A stretch of DNA of 64,000 bases, taken from NCBI GenBank assembly GCA_963792655.1, contig CAWBWU010000006.1, positions 372,001-436,000 on the forward strand, read 5' to 3'. Of the stretch, positions 46,534 to 55,834 are shown piece after piece; the stretch's first letter is position 1, and each line of letters begins with the position of its first letter. The notes beneath the pieces are model-generated. The model was given only the letters and a program-made list of their open reading frames with translations, was not told where the DNA came from and made no database searches. Position numbers and translations under genes: made by a program. The DNA is from DOZZ01 sp963792655. Its GTDB lineage: Bacteria > Acidobacteriota > Terriglobia > Bryobacterales > Bryobacteraceae.

Positions 46534-47748
46534 TCAAACATTCGCGGGTGATTCTACTGCCGCCCGTTCCTCAATACCCGGCCAATTCACTTTGTAAGCA
46601 TAAGTTTCGTCGGCCAGGCGCTTCATCATCCGAGGTGCGAGCGCCGAAATGAAACGGTCGCGAATCCAGGCGGCGGTGGGCGTCAGAGTGCGTTTGTGCT
46701 CTCCGTTGCGGCGCGCTTGCGCCACGATTTTCTCGACACGCGGACGTCTGGCCGCTTCGAACCGCGCGAACGTGGCCGGGTAGCCGCCTTGGTTCTCCCG
46801 GAGTAACGAGGCCAGAACTACCGCGTCTTCCAGCGCAATCGATGCACCTTGTCCGGCATGCGGACTGATCGCGTGCGCTGCGTCGCCGATCAGTACCGCG
46901 CGGCCGCGAGTCCACGCCGGCAAAGTAGGAACGTCGTAGATTGCGCCTTTCAGAATGTGTTCCGTGTTGCTGATCAGCGCTTCGATGGGCTTCGGCCATC
47001 CACGATGGGCTGCCAGCAATTCTTCGCGCGCATGGTCGCCTGCCATCTCCGTTCCAGGAGCCTGCGGCCTCGTACTCCACCACATCGGGCGGATCCCGGC
47101 TTCCGTCAGAGTGTGGCTGTAGCCGAAAAATCCGTTCAGCCCGAGCGTCATATACATCGTATGCGGGTCAACGGCGTCCGCCCCAGACAAGCTGGCAAAG
47201 CCGCCGAACGACGCCAGCCCGGTGTGTACCGGTTCGGGCGCTTGCGGGATGATCAGCTTGCGTGTCTGTGACCAGATTCCGTCCGCCCCCACCAGAAAGT
47301 CGCCCGATGCTGTCGTTCCGTCTTCGAACTCAGCGACGAGTGGTGCGCCATCGACGTCGTGCAGTTGTTTCAGCCGCTTGCCATACTCGATCCTTACGCC
47401 CTGCCGCAGCGCTTCGTCTACGATAATGCGATGCAGTGTCGCGCGAGCCAGGACGACCGAGGGCTGACCGTACCGTTCCTCGCTGCCGTTGCTGACCGTA
47501 GCCAGATGGCGGCCAAGGTGGTTTTGAAATCGCATGTGGGTTGCGATGACGCCGGCATCTTTCACCCGGCGCGCCAGCCCCAGCGCCGCAACAACATGCA
47601 TTCCGTTCGGAGCGAGCTGCAATCCAGCCCCGATGTTGCTCAAAGCAGGGTAAGCTTCGTAAACAGTTGCGCGGATGCCGATTTGAGAAAAGAACATGGC
47701 CAGCGCGGGTCCCGCGATTCCGCCGCCGATAATCAAAGCGTGTTGCAT
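46534..47748 (-). CDS. FAD-dependent aromatic monooxygenase (salicylate-hydroxylase-like)
   Basis: A 404-residue group A flavoprotein monooxygenase. N-terminal FAD site ALIIGGGIAGPALAMFF, GAGLQLAPNGMHVVAALGL, the DG motif FLVGADGIWSQTRK and the GD motif GRAVLIGDAAHAISPHAGQG are all intact. Relatives hydroxylate aromatics or the antibiotics tetracycline and rifampicin; a TetX-like role cannot be excluded. The start ATG at 47748 places the Rossmann strand at once; the frame runs upstream to 47781. It is divergent from a MarR gene with an operator-like palindrome between them, so it is probably MarR-controlled. Confidence 0.87.
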   Translation of the reverse strand: MQHALIIGGGIAGPALAMFFSQIGIRATVYEAYPALSNIGAGLQLAPNGMHVVAALGLARRVKDAGVIATHMRFQNHLGRHLATVSNGSEERYGQPSVVLARATLHRIIVDEALRQGVRIEYGKRLKQLHDVDGAPLVAEFEDGTTASGDFLVGADGIWSQTRKLIIPQAPEPVHTGLASFGGFASLSGADAVDPHTMYMTLGLNGFFGYSHTLTEAGIRPMWWSTRPQAPGTEMAGDHAREELLAAHRGWPKPIEALISNTEHILKGAIYDVPTLPAWTRGRAVLIGDAAHAISPHAGQGASIALEDAVVLASLLRENQGGYPATFARFEAARRPRVEKIVAQARRNGEHKRTLTPTAAWIRDRFISALAPRMMKRLADETYAYKVNWPGIEERAAVESPANV

Positions 47749-47797
47749 GTTTGTTGGCCTCCAGAGAATAGCGCGTATCAAGATGTTTAGCTTGTGG

Positions 47798-47818
47798 TTA
47801 TCTTAGTAGTTAAGATAA
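47798..47818. promoter_or_regulatory. MarR operator-like palindrome
   Basis: TTATCTTA and TAAGATAA separated by five bases, an AT-rich palindrome of MarR type. It ends three bases before the MarR start codon and lies 50 bases upstream of the oxygenase start, so one bound dimer could control both genes. Confidence 0.65.
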
Positions 47819-47821
47819 ACG

Positions 47822-48301
47822 ATGTCTAAGGAAAAACGCAAGTCGGCACGTGCAGATTTATTGCGGAGCGTCGGTCTGGACATGGGCCGCGAGCTCTCCG
47901 CACGCACCCTGCTGTTTCATCAAGCCGTGGCGGACCAGCTCAATCTCGGCGTCGTCGATCTCAAGTGTATGGATTACCTTTCGCGCGGTGAACCCGTAAC
48001 CGCAGGAGAACTGGCCGCACTCACGGGACTCACCACCGGCGCCATCACCGGCGTGATTGACCGGTTGGAGAAGCGCGGGTTCGTGCGCCGTGAACGAACC
48101 CCGGACGACCGCCGCAAAGTCATTGTCCGGCCCGTCGCCCCGAAAGACCTCCCCGCAGCGCTGAAAGCCTACGAAAGCCTGGGCAATGCCATGACCAGCC
48201 TGGCGGAGAAGTACAGCACGGAAGAACTGGAACTGATCGCTGACTTCTCACAGCGCTGCATCGATATCCTGAAACGCGAAACTCAGAAGCTCGGAGAATA
48301 A
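47822..48301 (+). CDS. MarR-family transcriptional regulator
   Basis: A 159-residue winged-helix protein. The DNA-binding region is LGVVDLKCMDYLSRGEPVTA, GELAALTGLTTGAITGVIDR, then the wing RRERTPDDRRKVIVRPV with the DxR motif. N- and C-terminal helices form the dimer. No ribosome site is visible and the operator palindrome ends just before the ATG, suggesting a leaderless or autoregulated transcript. It probably represses the divergent oxygenase and the downstream VOC gene in response to a phenolic ligand. Confidence 0.9.
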   Translation: MSKEKRKSARADLLRSVGLDMGRELSARTLLFHQAVADQLNLGVVDLKCMDYLSRGEPVTAGELAALTGLTTGAITGVIDRLEKRGFVRRERTPDDRRKVIVRPVAPKDLPAALKAYESLGNAMTSLAEKYSTEELELIADFSQRCIDILKRETQKLGE

Positions 48302-48305
48302 GACG

Positions 48306-48716
48306 ATGGACAAGCTGATCACCTACCTGACGTTCGATGGAAACTGCCGCGAGGCGATGACTTTCTATAAAGAATGTCTGAACGCTGAACTGGAGCTGAT
48401 GGCCTTCGCCGACATGCCCGGCGATATCCCGCCTGGCTCCAAAGACCGCATCATGCACGCCAGGCTCACCAAAGGCGCGGCAACCCTGATGGCTTCCGAC
48501 ACCATGCCGGGGCATCCCTGGACGCAGGGCAACAACTTCTCCGTCAGCGTCAACTGCGACAGTGAAGCCGACGTCACGAAACTCTTCAGCGCTTTCGCCG
48601 CCAAAGGGAAAGTCACAATGGACCTGCAGGACACCTTCTGGGGCGCGAAATTCGGAATGCTGACCGACCAGTTCGGCGTGCAGTGGATGTTCAATTGGGA
48701 TAAGCCGAAAGCGTAG
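48306..48716 (+). CDS. PhnB-like VOC-fold protein
   Basis: A 136-residue glyoxalase-fold protein of the PhnB/3-demethylubiquinone-like group: LITYLTFDGNCREAMTFYKE, DRIMHARLTKGAATLMASD, NFSVSVNCDSEADVTKLF and KFGMLTDQFGVQWMFNWDKP. The metal ligands of true glyoxalases are not evident. It begins 4 bases after the MarR stop and is cotranscribed; members in such loci may detoxify or sequester products. Function otherwise unknown. Confidence 0.85.
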   Translation: MDKLITYLTFDGNCREAMTFYKECLNAELELMAFADMPGDIPPGSKDRIMHARLTKGAATLMASDTMPGHPWTQGNNFSVSVNCDSEADVTKLFSAFAAKGKVTMDLQDTFWGAKFGMLTDQFGVQWMFNWDKPKA

Positions 48717-48759
48717 CCCGGTTCGCCCTCGCAGCAACCATCAGGACGCTGCATAATCG

Positions 48760-49812
48760 ATGGTCATGAGTTTGCTGCGCCGCCTTCGCTCAGCACTATC
48801 CGGATCTCCGTCAAAAACGCACGGCGCTCCGAACGGGACCACTCGCTGCCCAACATGTGCGCCGGAGCTTGCCATATCCCAGCGTTACCTCGCGGCTGAC
48901 GTTGACCTCAGCGTCCGGTACCGGCACCGCAAAGGCAACGCGGCCCCACTGACGTGCGAGGCTTGCCAGAAGAGTTTCGCCATCGCGCTACCTGTGATTT
49001 ATGACGATCCCGACTACAACCTTCTGGTCTTCGTCTGCACCGCGGATAGCGAAACACTGATCGACGAATTTCACCGTCTTCTCGAAAGTTGCCGCGAATC
49101 GATCGGTGGGCAGCGATACCAGCAGGCGCTGCGGCGGCCTTTCCAGACCGTTCTGGGATGGCATGGGCTGGGGTGCCTGATCCGAACGGCGCAGGACAAC
49201 CCTCCGGGCGCGCGCCGTATCCGCCCGGTGGTGAATAGTTTCTTATACATGAACATGTTTGTCGAAGCAGCGCATGCAAATGATGCAGGGGGCAACCCCA
49301 GGCGCTGTTTCGACATCATGGTCCGAAGCGCGCGATATCCGATCTATGAACCCGAGCTGCTCAGGATTTTTTCGAAGGGCGCGAGGGAAGCTGGTTACCA
49401 CACGCACGCCGATGCGCTCTCGACGGCAGCTGACAACGTGCGCGGCGGCAACTCACACGTTTGGGAGCTGCCCGTCGTCAGCGAGGCGCTGGTGAATCAG
49501 GTTCCAGAGTATCTGCGTTTTCCCCTGATGCAGTCCAGGCTTCGCGAGGCGTACAACGTGATACGGCCAGACGGTTATCTATGGCCGGAGCTGGAATCTG
49601 AGGTGGGTGGGCTGGCGTGCGGCTTCCTCGAAATCGCTAAAGAAGAATTCGGCAAGTCGCTCCCGCTTCTGGCTTACGCAGCGAAGGTGGAGAAACAGTT
49701 CAATCGCCTCCTGGGCGAGACCCAAGCCGACGGGCGCGACGCTCTCATCGCTATCTTCATGAAGACTCGTGAAGAGGCGCGAAGGCTGGGGAAAGAATCA
49801 GTGAAGTACTGA
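48760..49812 (+). CDS. CpXC-domain protein of unknown function
   Basis: A 350-residue protein. The N-terminal part contains CPTCAPE and TCEACQKSF about 40 residues apart, followed by PVIYDDPDYNLLVFVC; this is the layout of the CpXC zinc-binding domain. The rest is alpha-helical with LLRIFSKGAREAGYHTHADA and VNQVPEYLRFPLMQSRL, perhaps a helical-repeat module. Cytoplasmic. No neighbours suggest a role; the next gene downstream is over 1 kb away. Confidence 0.65.
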   Translation: MVMSLLRRLRSALSGSPSKTHGAPNGTTRCPTCAPELAISQRYLAADVDLSVRYRHRKGNAAPLTCEACQKSFAIALPVIYDDPDYNLLVFVCTADSETLIDEFHRLLESCRESIGGQRYQQALRRPFQTVLGWHGLGCLIRTAQDNPPGARRIRPVVNSFLYMNMFVEAAHANDAGGNPRRCFDIMVRSARYPIYEPELLRIFSKGAREAGYHTHADALSTAADNVRGGNSHVWELPVVSEALVNQVPEYLRFPLMQSRLREAYNVIRPDGYLWPELESEVGGLACGFLEIAKEEFGKSLPLLAYAAKVEKQFNRLLGETQADGRDALIAIFMKTREEARRLGKESVKY

Positions 49813-50813
49813 TCGCCCTTTCGGGACCCTGCGCCGGAACCCGTGCCCCCCGCTTCAGAGGCGCGACCGGCAAGGAAGCGCGGTCCCCGACAGCAGAGTA
49901 CGGGTAGAAGATCTCACAGAAAAGACAATCCCCGCCACGCAGATTCTCGTGCTGCTGAACAACACAACGCTTGATACGCGTGGAATCTGGAAGCATCTTT
50001 CGAAGCCTCTACTGCGCAGGTTAAAGGTGCGTCGCATCAACCGCCCGAGACAAAGGCACATGAGTGCTGCTGAGTTCAAAGGAATCGATGCCACAATATG
50101 AAGAACAATCTCCGCCCAGTATATAAGCGCCTGCGTCTCGCCTCGTCGCTGTACTGGCCTGTCAAGATTCGGAACCCGCCGGAGCAAAAGCAAGTCATGA
50201 AAACACAGCAAAAACCGTTAGCGTTGCTTGCGCGCGCCTTGTCGCAAAACTCCGTCGCGGAGTTCGGGCGTGTTTCCGGCCTAAGAGTCCCCGCGGGCCG
50301 ACTCACCTTTAGGATCGGCTACTAGTCCAACGCCTCACACGCGCCACTTTGTGATTACGACTGGGTTGCGAGGATTCACTTAGGGCGAGCAACGGCACAA
50401 TTGCGCGGATGAACAACTGGATGCCTTGCGTAGGCCTGAACTCAAACTTGCTCCCCGGGAGGACTAGGCAGGTTGTCCGGTCGCGTCCGCTGAGATGGAC
50501 ACACAGGCGATGGGCGCAAGATCGCTGATGGTTCGTTCCGGAGAGCGATCTGTTCATTACTACGCGAGCCATCCGGCGGATACGGAGTCGCCAATTCTCG
50601 CTCCCCGCTTATCCTTGCGACACAAGCGCTACCTAAGCCACACGGCGTTGACTATGGCTTCGAAACGATGCCGTCGTGTCTTGCTTCTTGGGTGCGCCAA
50701 TCGCATTCCAGTAGCCCGTCGATGTTTTGCGCATGACGGTTCAGAAAGCCCCAGGAGATTTGAACGCGGTGGACCGCCGCCGGAACTTAGCCGGATCACT
50801 AATTGCAATTCGG
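49813..50813. other. Gene-poor stretch
   Basis: One kilobase in which I see no convincing gene: short open frames on both strands lack ribosome sites and domain likeness. It contains a copy of the TTCAGAGGCGCGAC repeat (49854-49900) and scattered small palindromes. It marks the left edge of the decayed island. Confidence 0.6.
49854..49900. repeat. Partial copy of the interspersed repeat seen at 28876
   Basis: Shows TTCAGAGGCGCGAC, then GGAAGCGCG about five bases later, as in the left arm at 28876-28908. The complementary right arm is not seen here, so it is a half copy or a diverged one. Confidence 0.6.
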
Positions 50814-51760
50814 CTAAAGCCGCGATCGGGTTGCAAATAATACAAATCGTCTACCGCTGGAAAGCTGGGCAGTAAATCGCAGACAGGCTAATCGGTAATC
50901 GACCAGTGCAAGCAAATTATCGTAACGATCGTGAACACTTTGGACGCGTTTCGGTTTCGCAAGCTTTCGGGCCGTATATGACGGGTCCTCTGGATCTTCG
51001 AGCGAATCCGCCGATTCGCCCCGCAGCAAGAGGTGACCGCGCATTTTGAGTGTCGTGTCGCTGCACCAGTTTTCGACGCAACCCGCCAGTGCTGTTCGGT
51101 CTTGGGCGACAAGAGACAATTTTAATGTCGCCCGCCTGAGGAACTCGCGAGTCTATCCCCCAGTTCCCTTGATTTTTTGACAAGTGTCGTCGCCAGTCCT
51201 CGGCTTCGTCGATAGATCTCGAGTCTGAGGCAACAGTCGATAGCCTCATACGCAAACCAATGCGGCACCGTCCCGCCTCTCTTCTCATCACACTCTTGCC
51301 ATGCCCGGGCGAAGTGCCCCAATGATTGCTGCCACTGACCTCGCAAATACGCAAGAGTACCCCGTTCGACATTTAGATCATGTGCTGGATGTTCTTGCCG
51401 TAAAGCTAGCGCCTCAAGCCCGGACAGAGCCGCTGAAGACTAGCTATTTCCGGCCGAACCGCGGCTTTGATTTGTAGCAACTCTCTTCTGCGCGAGCCAG
51501 TTCTCATATACCTGGGGATTGGAGGGAACATCGCTCAAAATCGAAAGTAGGCGGGCTAGCGCCCCATCGAGATCGCCGCTGTCGTGCAATGCAATGGCAG
51601 CCCACACTCCAAATTCGAAAGCCCGTCCCGAGTCAGCGAGCGTCCGTGCTGCCTCCTCCGCCCTAACCCACGTCAGGGCTGCTACAGAGTAGTCGGCCGC
51701 TTGATAAAGGCGCAAGGCTTGCCTGCTAAGTGCCGACGGATCATCAAACTGGGCATAAAT
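50814..51760 (-). pseudogene. TPR-like protein gene, interrupted
   Basis: Downstream of the Hsp90-effector gene on the same strand. From a probable ATG near 51757 (with one frame change) it reads DDPSALSRQALRLYQAADYS, then helical repeats such as AALTWVRAEEAARTLADSG and WAAIALHDSGDLDGALARLL. At 51440-51442 there is an in-frame TAG; the same frame then continues ALSGLEALALRQEHPAHDLN and LRGQWQQSLGHFARAWQECD to a stop at 51122. A further stretch in another frame (AQDRTALAGCVENWC to 50814) may be the true C-terminus. The repeats are TPR-like. It is either a decayed gene or badly sequenced. Confidence 0.5.
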
Positions 51761-51779
51761 CTTGTGGGGAGGGCTGAGT

Positions 51780-54429
51780 CTAGGCCTTAGCGCCGAGTCC
51801 GCGAAGTACCTTCTTCAACAGGTTGGCCGCATCCTCATTATCTAGGCCGTAGGTTTCCACAATTTCATAAACGCCTTCAGCTTTGGCGCGTCGCCACGCC
51901 TCAGATGTGGGGGTACTTAGCCCCAAGCAACTCCAGCGCTGGATCCAGCAAAGTGATCGGATGAATCCAGCTCTTTAGCTTCGAGGTCGGGACAAATTGA
52001 CCGAGAGCATCGTCGTTTAGCAGTTCGGTAATCGCAGTTGACTTCCGGCAGTTCCCGGTCCAGGTGCTCTGCCAAAGCTGAAAGTGTTGAGTCCAGTTGA
52101 TAGTCCAGACGGCAGCCCCGCGAGATCCGCTGGGAGCATCACTTTGCCGGTTTCCCTTTGAGGGTGGCTAAGAAAGATCATCGGGCGCTGACGGTAAAGG
52201 GCTCGGGCGCGCCCAACTTCGTACATCACGTTAGGGTTACCTACACTAACTTCGGCCAAGAATGCATGCGCTTGCTGCATGTGCGCCTCCACATTGGCGC
52301 GCAGTTCGGAATCCAGCATCCGGTCACGGGCCAAAGACAGTTGACACCCCCAGCGGTCCTCGACCACGGCTCGCAACGCTTTCTCCAATTGTGCGTAAGT
52401 CTCATTGAACAGAACGGGGTCATAAGAAAGATGATCTTATGGTTCGCAGCGGGTTGCTCAGCCCCGCTTGCCTGCCTCATCGCTGCGCGCTCCAACTGCA
52501 ACGCGTCGCGTTCTCGCTGCAGGTCGGCGCGCTCAGTGAGCATTGCAAGGTTGCTCTCCATGAAGTCGCCAAACTGATCGTGAAAAATTTTGGCGTTGCC
52601 GGGTGTCAGCATCTCCGCATTGTAGAGAATCGCGCTATTGTAGACGCCCAGCATGAGATGCCGCACCGCGGGATCTTTTGAGTCTTGCTGCGCAAGACTT
52701 TGAATGAAGGGGCAAGCAGCATTGATTGTCATTCGCATCGCATTGGCAGCACGGGAATTGCGCAACAGCTGTTCCGCCATTTCTCTCAAAGTGCTGGGTT
52801 GATTGGGGTCTCTAAGCAACTGACGGGCCTGCTGCTCTGCCTTGCCACGCTCGGCGTTGAGCACCACGGCGGGTAAGCTCGCGGGTTGAAACCTGCGGGC
52901 TTCGACCTTGAGCCTTCCCATGCCCCCTGGCAAGATGATTTGGCCCATATTATCAGCTAACCTGCGTACAGCTTGGTCACCAGTTTGAAGATCCTTGAAG
53001 TCGACCCTGCCGGTCCACATACACAAGATCGATGGGCGGCACGTCAGGAAGTTTTGCGTACGCTGCGATAAGGTCATCCTCAAATGGGTAACTGGCGTCT
53101 ACGATCTGTACGCCTTCGGCATTCGCCATTTCAAAATACTGATTTCCCGCGCTGGTGGTCGTAAACGTTATCAACCGTTTAGGGCGTCCGGGTTCAGACG
53201 GTGTCGCCGCCAACACTTCGGGCAATGTTCTCCAATGGCAGGATGCTCCGCCTCCGCTGCGCAATTCAAAATCGACCAGGTCATCAACATCTTCGTCAGT
53301 CTCCGCACTTGGTAATCTGTTCACTCGCCATTCCAGTAAATGCGCAAATTTTTGAAAAATGGCTCGTGGTGGTGGCAGGCAGCTTTTATCCCAAGGCTTG
53401 TGGTACTTGAGTATGTATGAAAGCTGCTTCCGATTGGTTTCCCGGAGTCTGTCCATACCTGTGATGATCAGTTCTCCCAAAGCCTCTCGCAGTCGACTCC
53501 AAGCCTTGTTTTTGATAAATCCATCGCGGGCAGCGTTCGGCGTTAGTCCTGTCGTTTCGATGATCCCGCCGACGATGGTCGCCCATTCCGGCAACAGTTC
53601 CGCGTCTTTCGCCACGAACATTCGGTCTTGAAGACGAAGATGTTGCGCGGCACGCGAACTCCGAAGGTACGCTGTTTACTCACGTAGAGGATTCCACCGG
53701 CTCTCACCGGCGCATCCAAGCGAACAGAGAAAGTCTCGATGAGGCTATCGCCACGAATTGTTTTCGCGAGGTAAATTTTGCAGTCCAGGTCACGTTCTTC
53801 ATCGCTCAGTCCATCCCGCTCCCAAGGCATGACCTGAGTGTTGACTGGCGCAGCACCGTGGTTAACATGAATGGGAACCATAAGCATGTCGCAATATTCA
53901 CGAACAACCTTTATGACCTCGTCTGGTTCCAGGAGCACCATCCACAGGGTCTTTGACAAACACCTTCACGTTGGTGCCGGAAGAAGACACCGCGCATGGT
54001 TCGACTGTGTAGGATTTACCTCCCTCGTTCTGCCAAAGCCAACCGGCGTCCTCGCCCAACTTCCGAGTTCTCACTTCAACTCGCTCTGCAACGATGAAGC
54101 CGGAGAGGAAGCCGATGCCGAATTGCCCGACGAGCCCGTTTACCTTCTCATCCTCACGGCCGAGTTGTTTCGTCCCGCTGGCTCCAATTCGCGATAGATA
54201 GCCGTGCAGATCGGCATCGCTCATGCCGATGCCGTTGTCAACAAAGCTCATCCCAGCCCTCTTCCGGCCTTGTCTCGATATTGACTCGGCCATGGTGCTC
54301 GCTGTCACGCTGCTCTCGTCTTCGAACGCTGTCGTGACCATTCTGTATCAGCTCGCGAATGAATACTTTCTTCTCAGAATAGAGACTATTTGCGAGTATG
54401 CGCATCAACCCATCAAAATCGAGCGTCAT
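51780..54429 (-). CDS. Hsp90/HtpG-like ATPase fused to a C-terminal nucleoside-deoxyribosyltransferase/TIR-like domain, many frameshifts
   Basis: Starts at an ATG (54429) after GAGAG. The GHKL ATPase domain shows LYSEKKVFIRELIQNGHDSV with catalytic Glu and Asn, FVDNGIGMSDADLHGYLSRI, GASGTKQLGRED and GLVGQFGIGFLSGFIVAERV. The middle domain follows (EPDEVIKVVREYCDMLMVPI; GGILYVSKQRTFGVRVPRNI; LLPEWATIVGGIIETTGLTP; LSYILKYHKPWDKS), then an HtpG-like C-terminal dimer domain (NAACPFIQSLAQQDSKDPAV). In the same unbroken frame come a coiled coil (ERADLQRERDALQLERAAM) and KIIFLMTPF, the first strand of an added domain: EANVEAHMQQAHAFLAEVS-like, VSVGNPNVMYEVGRARALYR and PMIFLSHP. The tail ends LLKKVLRGLGAKA. 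About eight frame changes occur; joined length is about 880 residues, versus 620-650 for HtpG. Confidence 0.75.
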
Positions 54430-54817
54430 CTCTCGAGTGACAACTTCTTTGGTTGTCGGCTGACTTAATCGCCTTTTCTGCGTAGGCGCAGTCCATTCTG
54501 GGCATAATCTGCGGTTATGTTATCTCAAATTTTCCGGATGTTGTGTCGGCCAGGGTTCAGCGCTAGGTCGCCCTCAGTAACGAGAGTCCGGCATCGGTAG
54601 CATCCGTCGAGTTGCGGTTTGCGCGGCCCGGGATTTGGAGCATGTGTAGTTCTCAACAGACGTTTTTGGGTTTCGGTGACAGGTTTCGGTGACAGGATAC
54701 CCAATTACCAATCGAACCACCGGCGAAAACAGCCATACCAGCAAAATGCCCGTGCCGATCAGACCTATCACTCGTCCCCGATCTGAGAGATGGACAGAAC
54801 CTCAGTGCAGCGCATCC
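54430..54817. other. Intergenic region upstream of the Hsp90-like gene
   Basis: No gene is supported. The part next to 54429 presumably holds the promoter of the Hsp90-effector operon; no clear -35/-10 pair or heat-shock CIRCE element can be seen. The minus frame of the VapC fragment runs on into it without a sensible end. Confidence 0.4.
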
Positions 54818-55060
54818 AGGGTTGAGAGTGCGCACGCCCGCGAAGCGCGCGAAATCGGTATCGGCAGTGTGGATCACCGCGCGATGTTCCATTGCTGGCG
54901 CCGCAAGGTGAGCGTCCGTAGTCAGATTTCCGCCCCGTCCTTCGGCGCGCAGAAAGTGGAACAGAAGCGAGCGTGCTTCCGGCCAGGATCCAGGGGCCGA
55001 ACGATACCGCGCTCGGAGCCAGGACTCCACGCTCTGGACCGCCTTGTCGACGGGCATCAC
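54818..55060 (-). pseudogene. C-terminal fragment of a VapC-type PIN toxin
   Basis: The minus frame reads SVESWLRARYRSAPGSWPEA, FHFLRAEGRGGNLTTDAHLA, APAMEHRAVIHTADTDFARF and AGVRTLNP. This is the second half of a PIN-domain RNase: the Asp of TTDAHLA and the TxDxDF motif are present. The N-terminal half, with the first catalytic Asp, is absent; the left arm of a 227-bp inverted-repeat element (55068) begins where it should be. After LNP the frame runs past the normal VapC end. Non-functional remnant. No VapB antitoxin is visible. Confidence 0.7.
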
Positions 55061-55067
55061 ACACGCT

Positions 55068-55294
55068 AGGGACAGACCCCGCCCATTTTCGCGAAGTAAT
55101 AAACTCTTTCGTGTACCCACTATGGCCTACCGCGAATAACACCGTGCGCGGACCCGGCCTTGGGGCCTCCTATCTCTCTCAGTTTGTGAGACGCGACGGG
55201 CGGTTCCGTCAAGTAACCAGTTGAGGACCGTTGGACACGCCGAAAAGAGCGCGTTTTGCGTACTACTCTTCTCATGAGGGTGGGGTCTGTCCCT
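55068..55294. repeat. 227-bp element with REP-like terminal inverted repeats
   Basis: Arms at 55068-55084 and 55278-55294 are complementary over 17 bases with one mismatch; the core is AGGGACAGACCCC and its exact complement. The motif GGGGTCTGTCCC is typical of REP sequences mobilised by IS200-like (RAYT) transposases. The interior has no gene. It abuts the truncated VapC gene. The remaining 170 bases up to 55465 hold nothing I can support. Confidence 0.65.
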
Positions 55295-55465
55295 GCCGTG
55301 CCTTACATTGCGAAAGGGACGGAGCCCTCACTGCTTAGAAGTTTTTGGGCCAGCCCGTTGGGCCGGGTAACTTCGTGGCTCGTGCATTGTCTGGATGCCT
55401 GGTCGTCGTAGATGCCAGCTGCTCCACGTCCGTGGTGGCGGCCGTGACATGCGCGGCTCACCGAC

Positions 55466-55834
55466 CTATTTCAACGGAAGCACGCGAGCGCGTGGCCGCC
55501 CGGTCCAATCTAGACTCACAACGGCGCCCCGTCCAAGTTCGTCTTCACACTCTTTCAGCGCAAGGAGGAGAGCGGGGCCACGGACTTCCGGTACTAGCGG
55601 CTCACCACGAAGCAGCACCACGCTCGGACCGTCGTTGCTGGCGTATGCGAGGATCTGCGGAAAGTCCAAATCATTCGTAAGCACGACGATTCCGCGCTCG
55701 CGCGCATATGCGCAGATCTCAGTGTCCGAGGCATGCGGATCACCTACGCTCGACCAGTGCACTGCGTCGTGACCCGCGTCGGTCAGTTGCCGAACCCAAC
55801 GCATGGTCAGATTCATATCGACGACAAGCCGAAT
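55466..55834 (-). CDS. DUF5615 PIN-like toxin
   Basis: Product of about 116-122 residues: LVVDMNLTMRWVRQLTDAGH, DAVHWSSVGDPHASDTEICA, YARERGIVVLTNDLDFPQIL and PSVVLLRGE. The Asp of DMNL and the LTNDLDF motif fit the Mut7-C/DUF5615 PIN-like nuclease fold. The start is unclear: a clear ATG (55816) would cut the first strand, while the natural position at 55834 reads ATT right after the antitoxin stop. Paired with DUF433 upstream, the normal toxin-antitoxin order. Confidence 0.72.
   Translation of the reverse strand: MRLVVDMNLTMRWVRQLTDAGHDAVHWSSVGDPHASDTEICAYARERGIVVLTNDLDFPQILAYASNDGPSVVLLRGEPLVPEVRGPALLLALKECEDELGRGAVVSLDWTGRPRARVLPLK

Noticed and set aside
50076..50875. Short open frames on both strands between 50.0 and 50.9 kb
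   Set aside because: No ribosome sites, odd composition and no recognisable motif; treated as non-coding.
40104..51442. TAG as a recoded sense codon, suggested by in-frame TAG in bshA, the TPR gene and the DUF433 gene
   Set aside because: Many intact genes here end naturally at TAG, and no pyl or suppressor tRNA is seen; error or decay is simpler.
55345..55680. Plus-strand LVVVDAS start as the N-terminus of another PIN protein
   Set aside because: Only the first strand resembles a PIN domain; the rest is unlike it and overlaps the DUF5615 gene.
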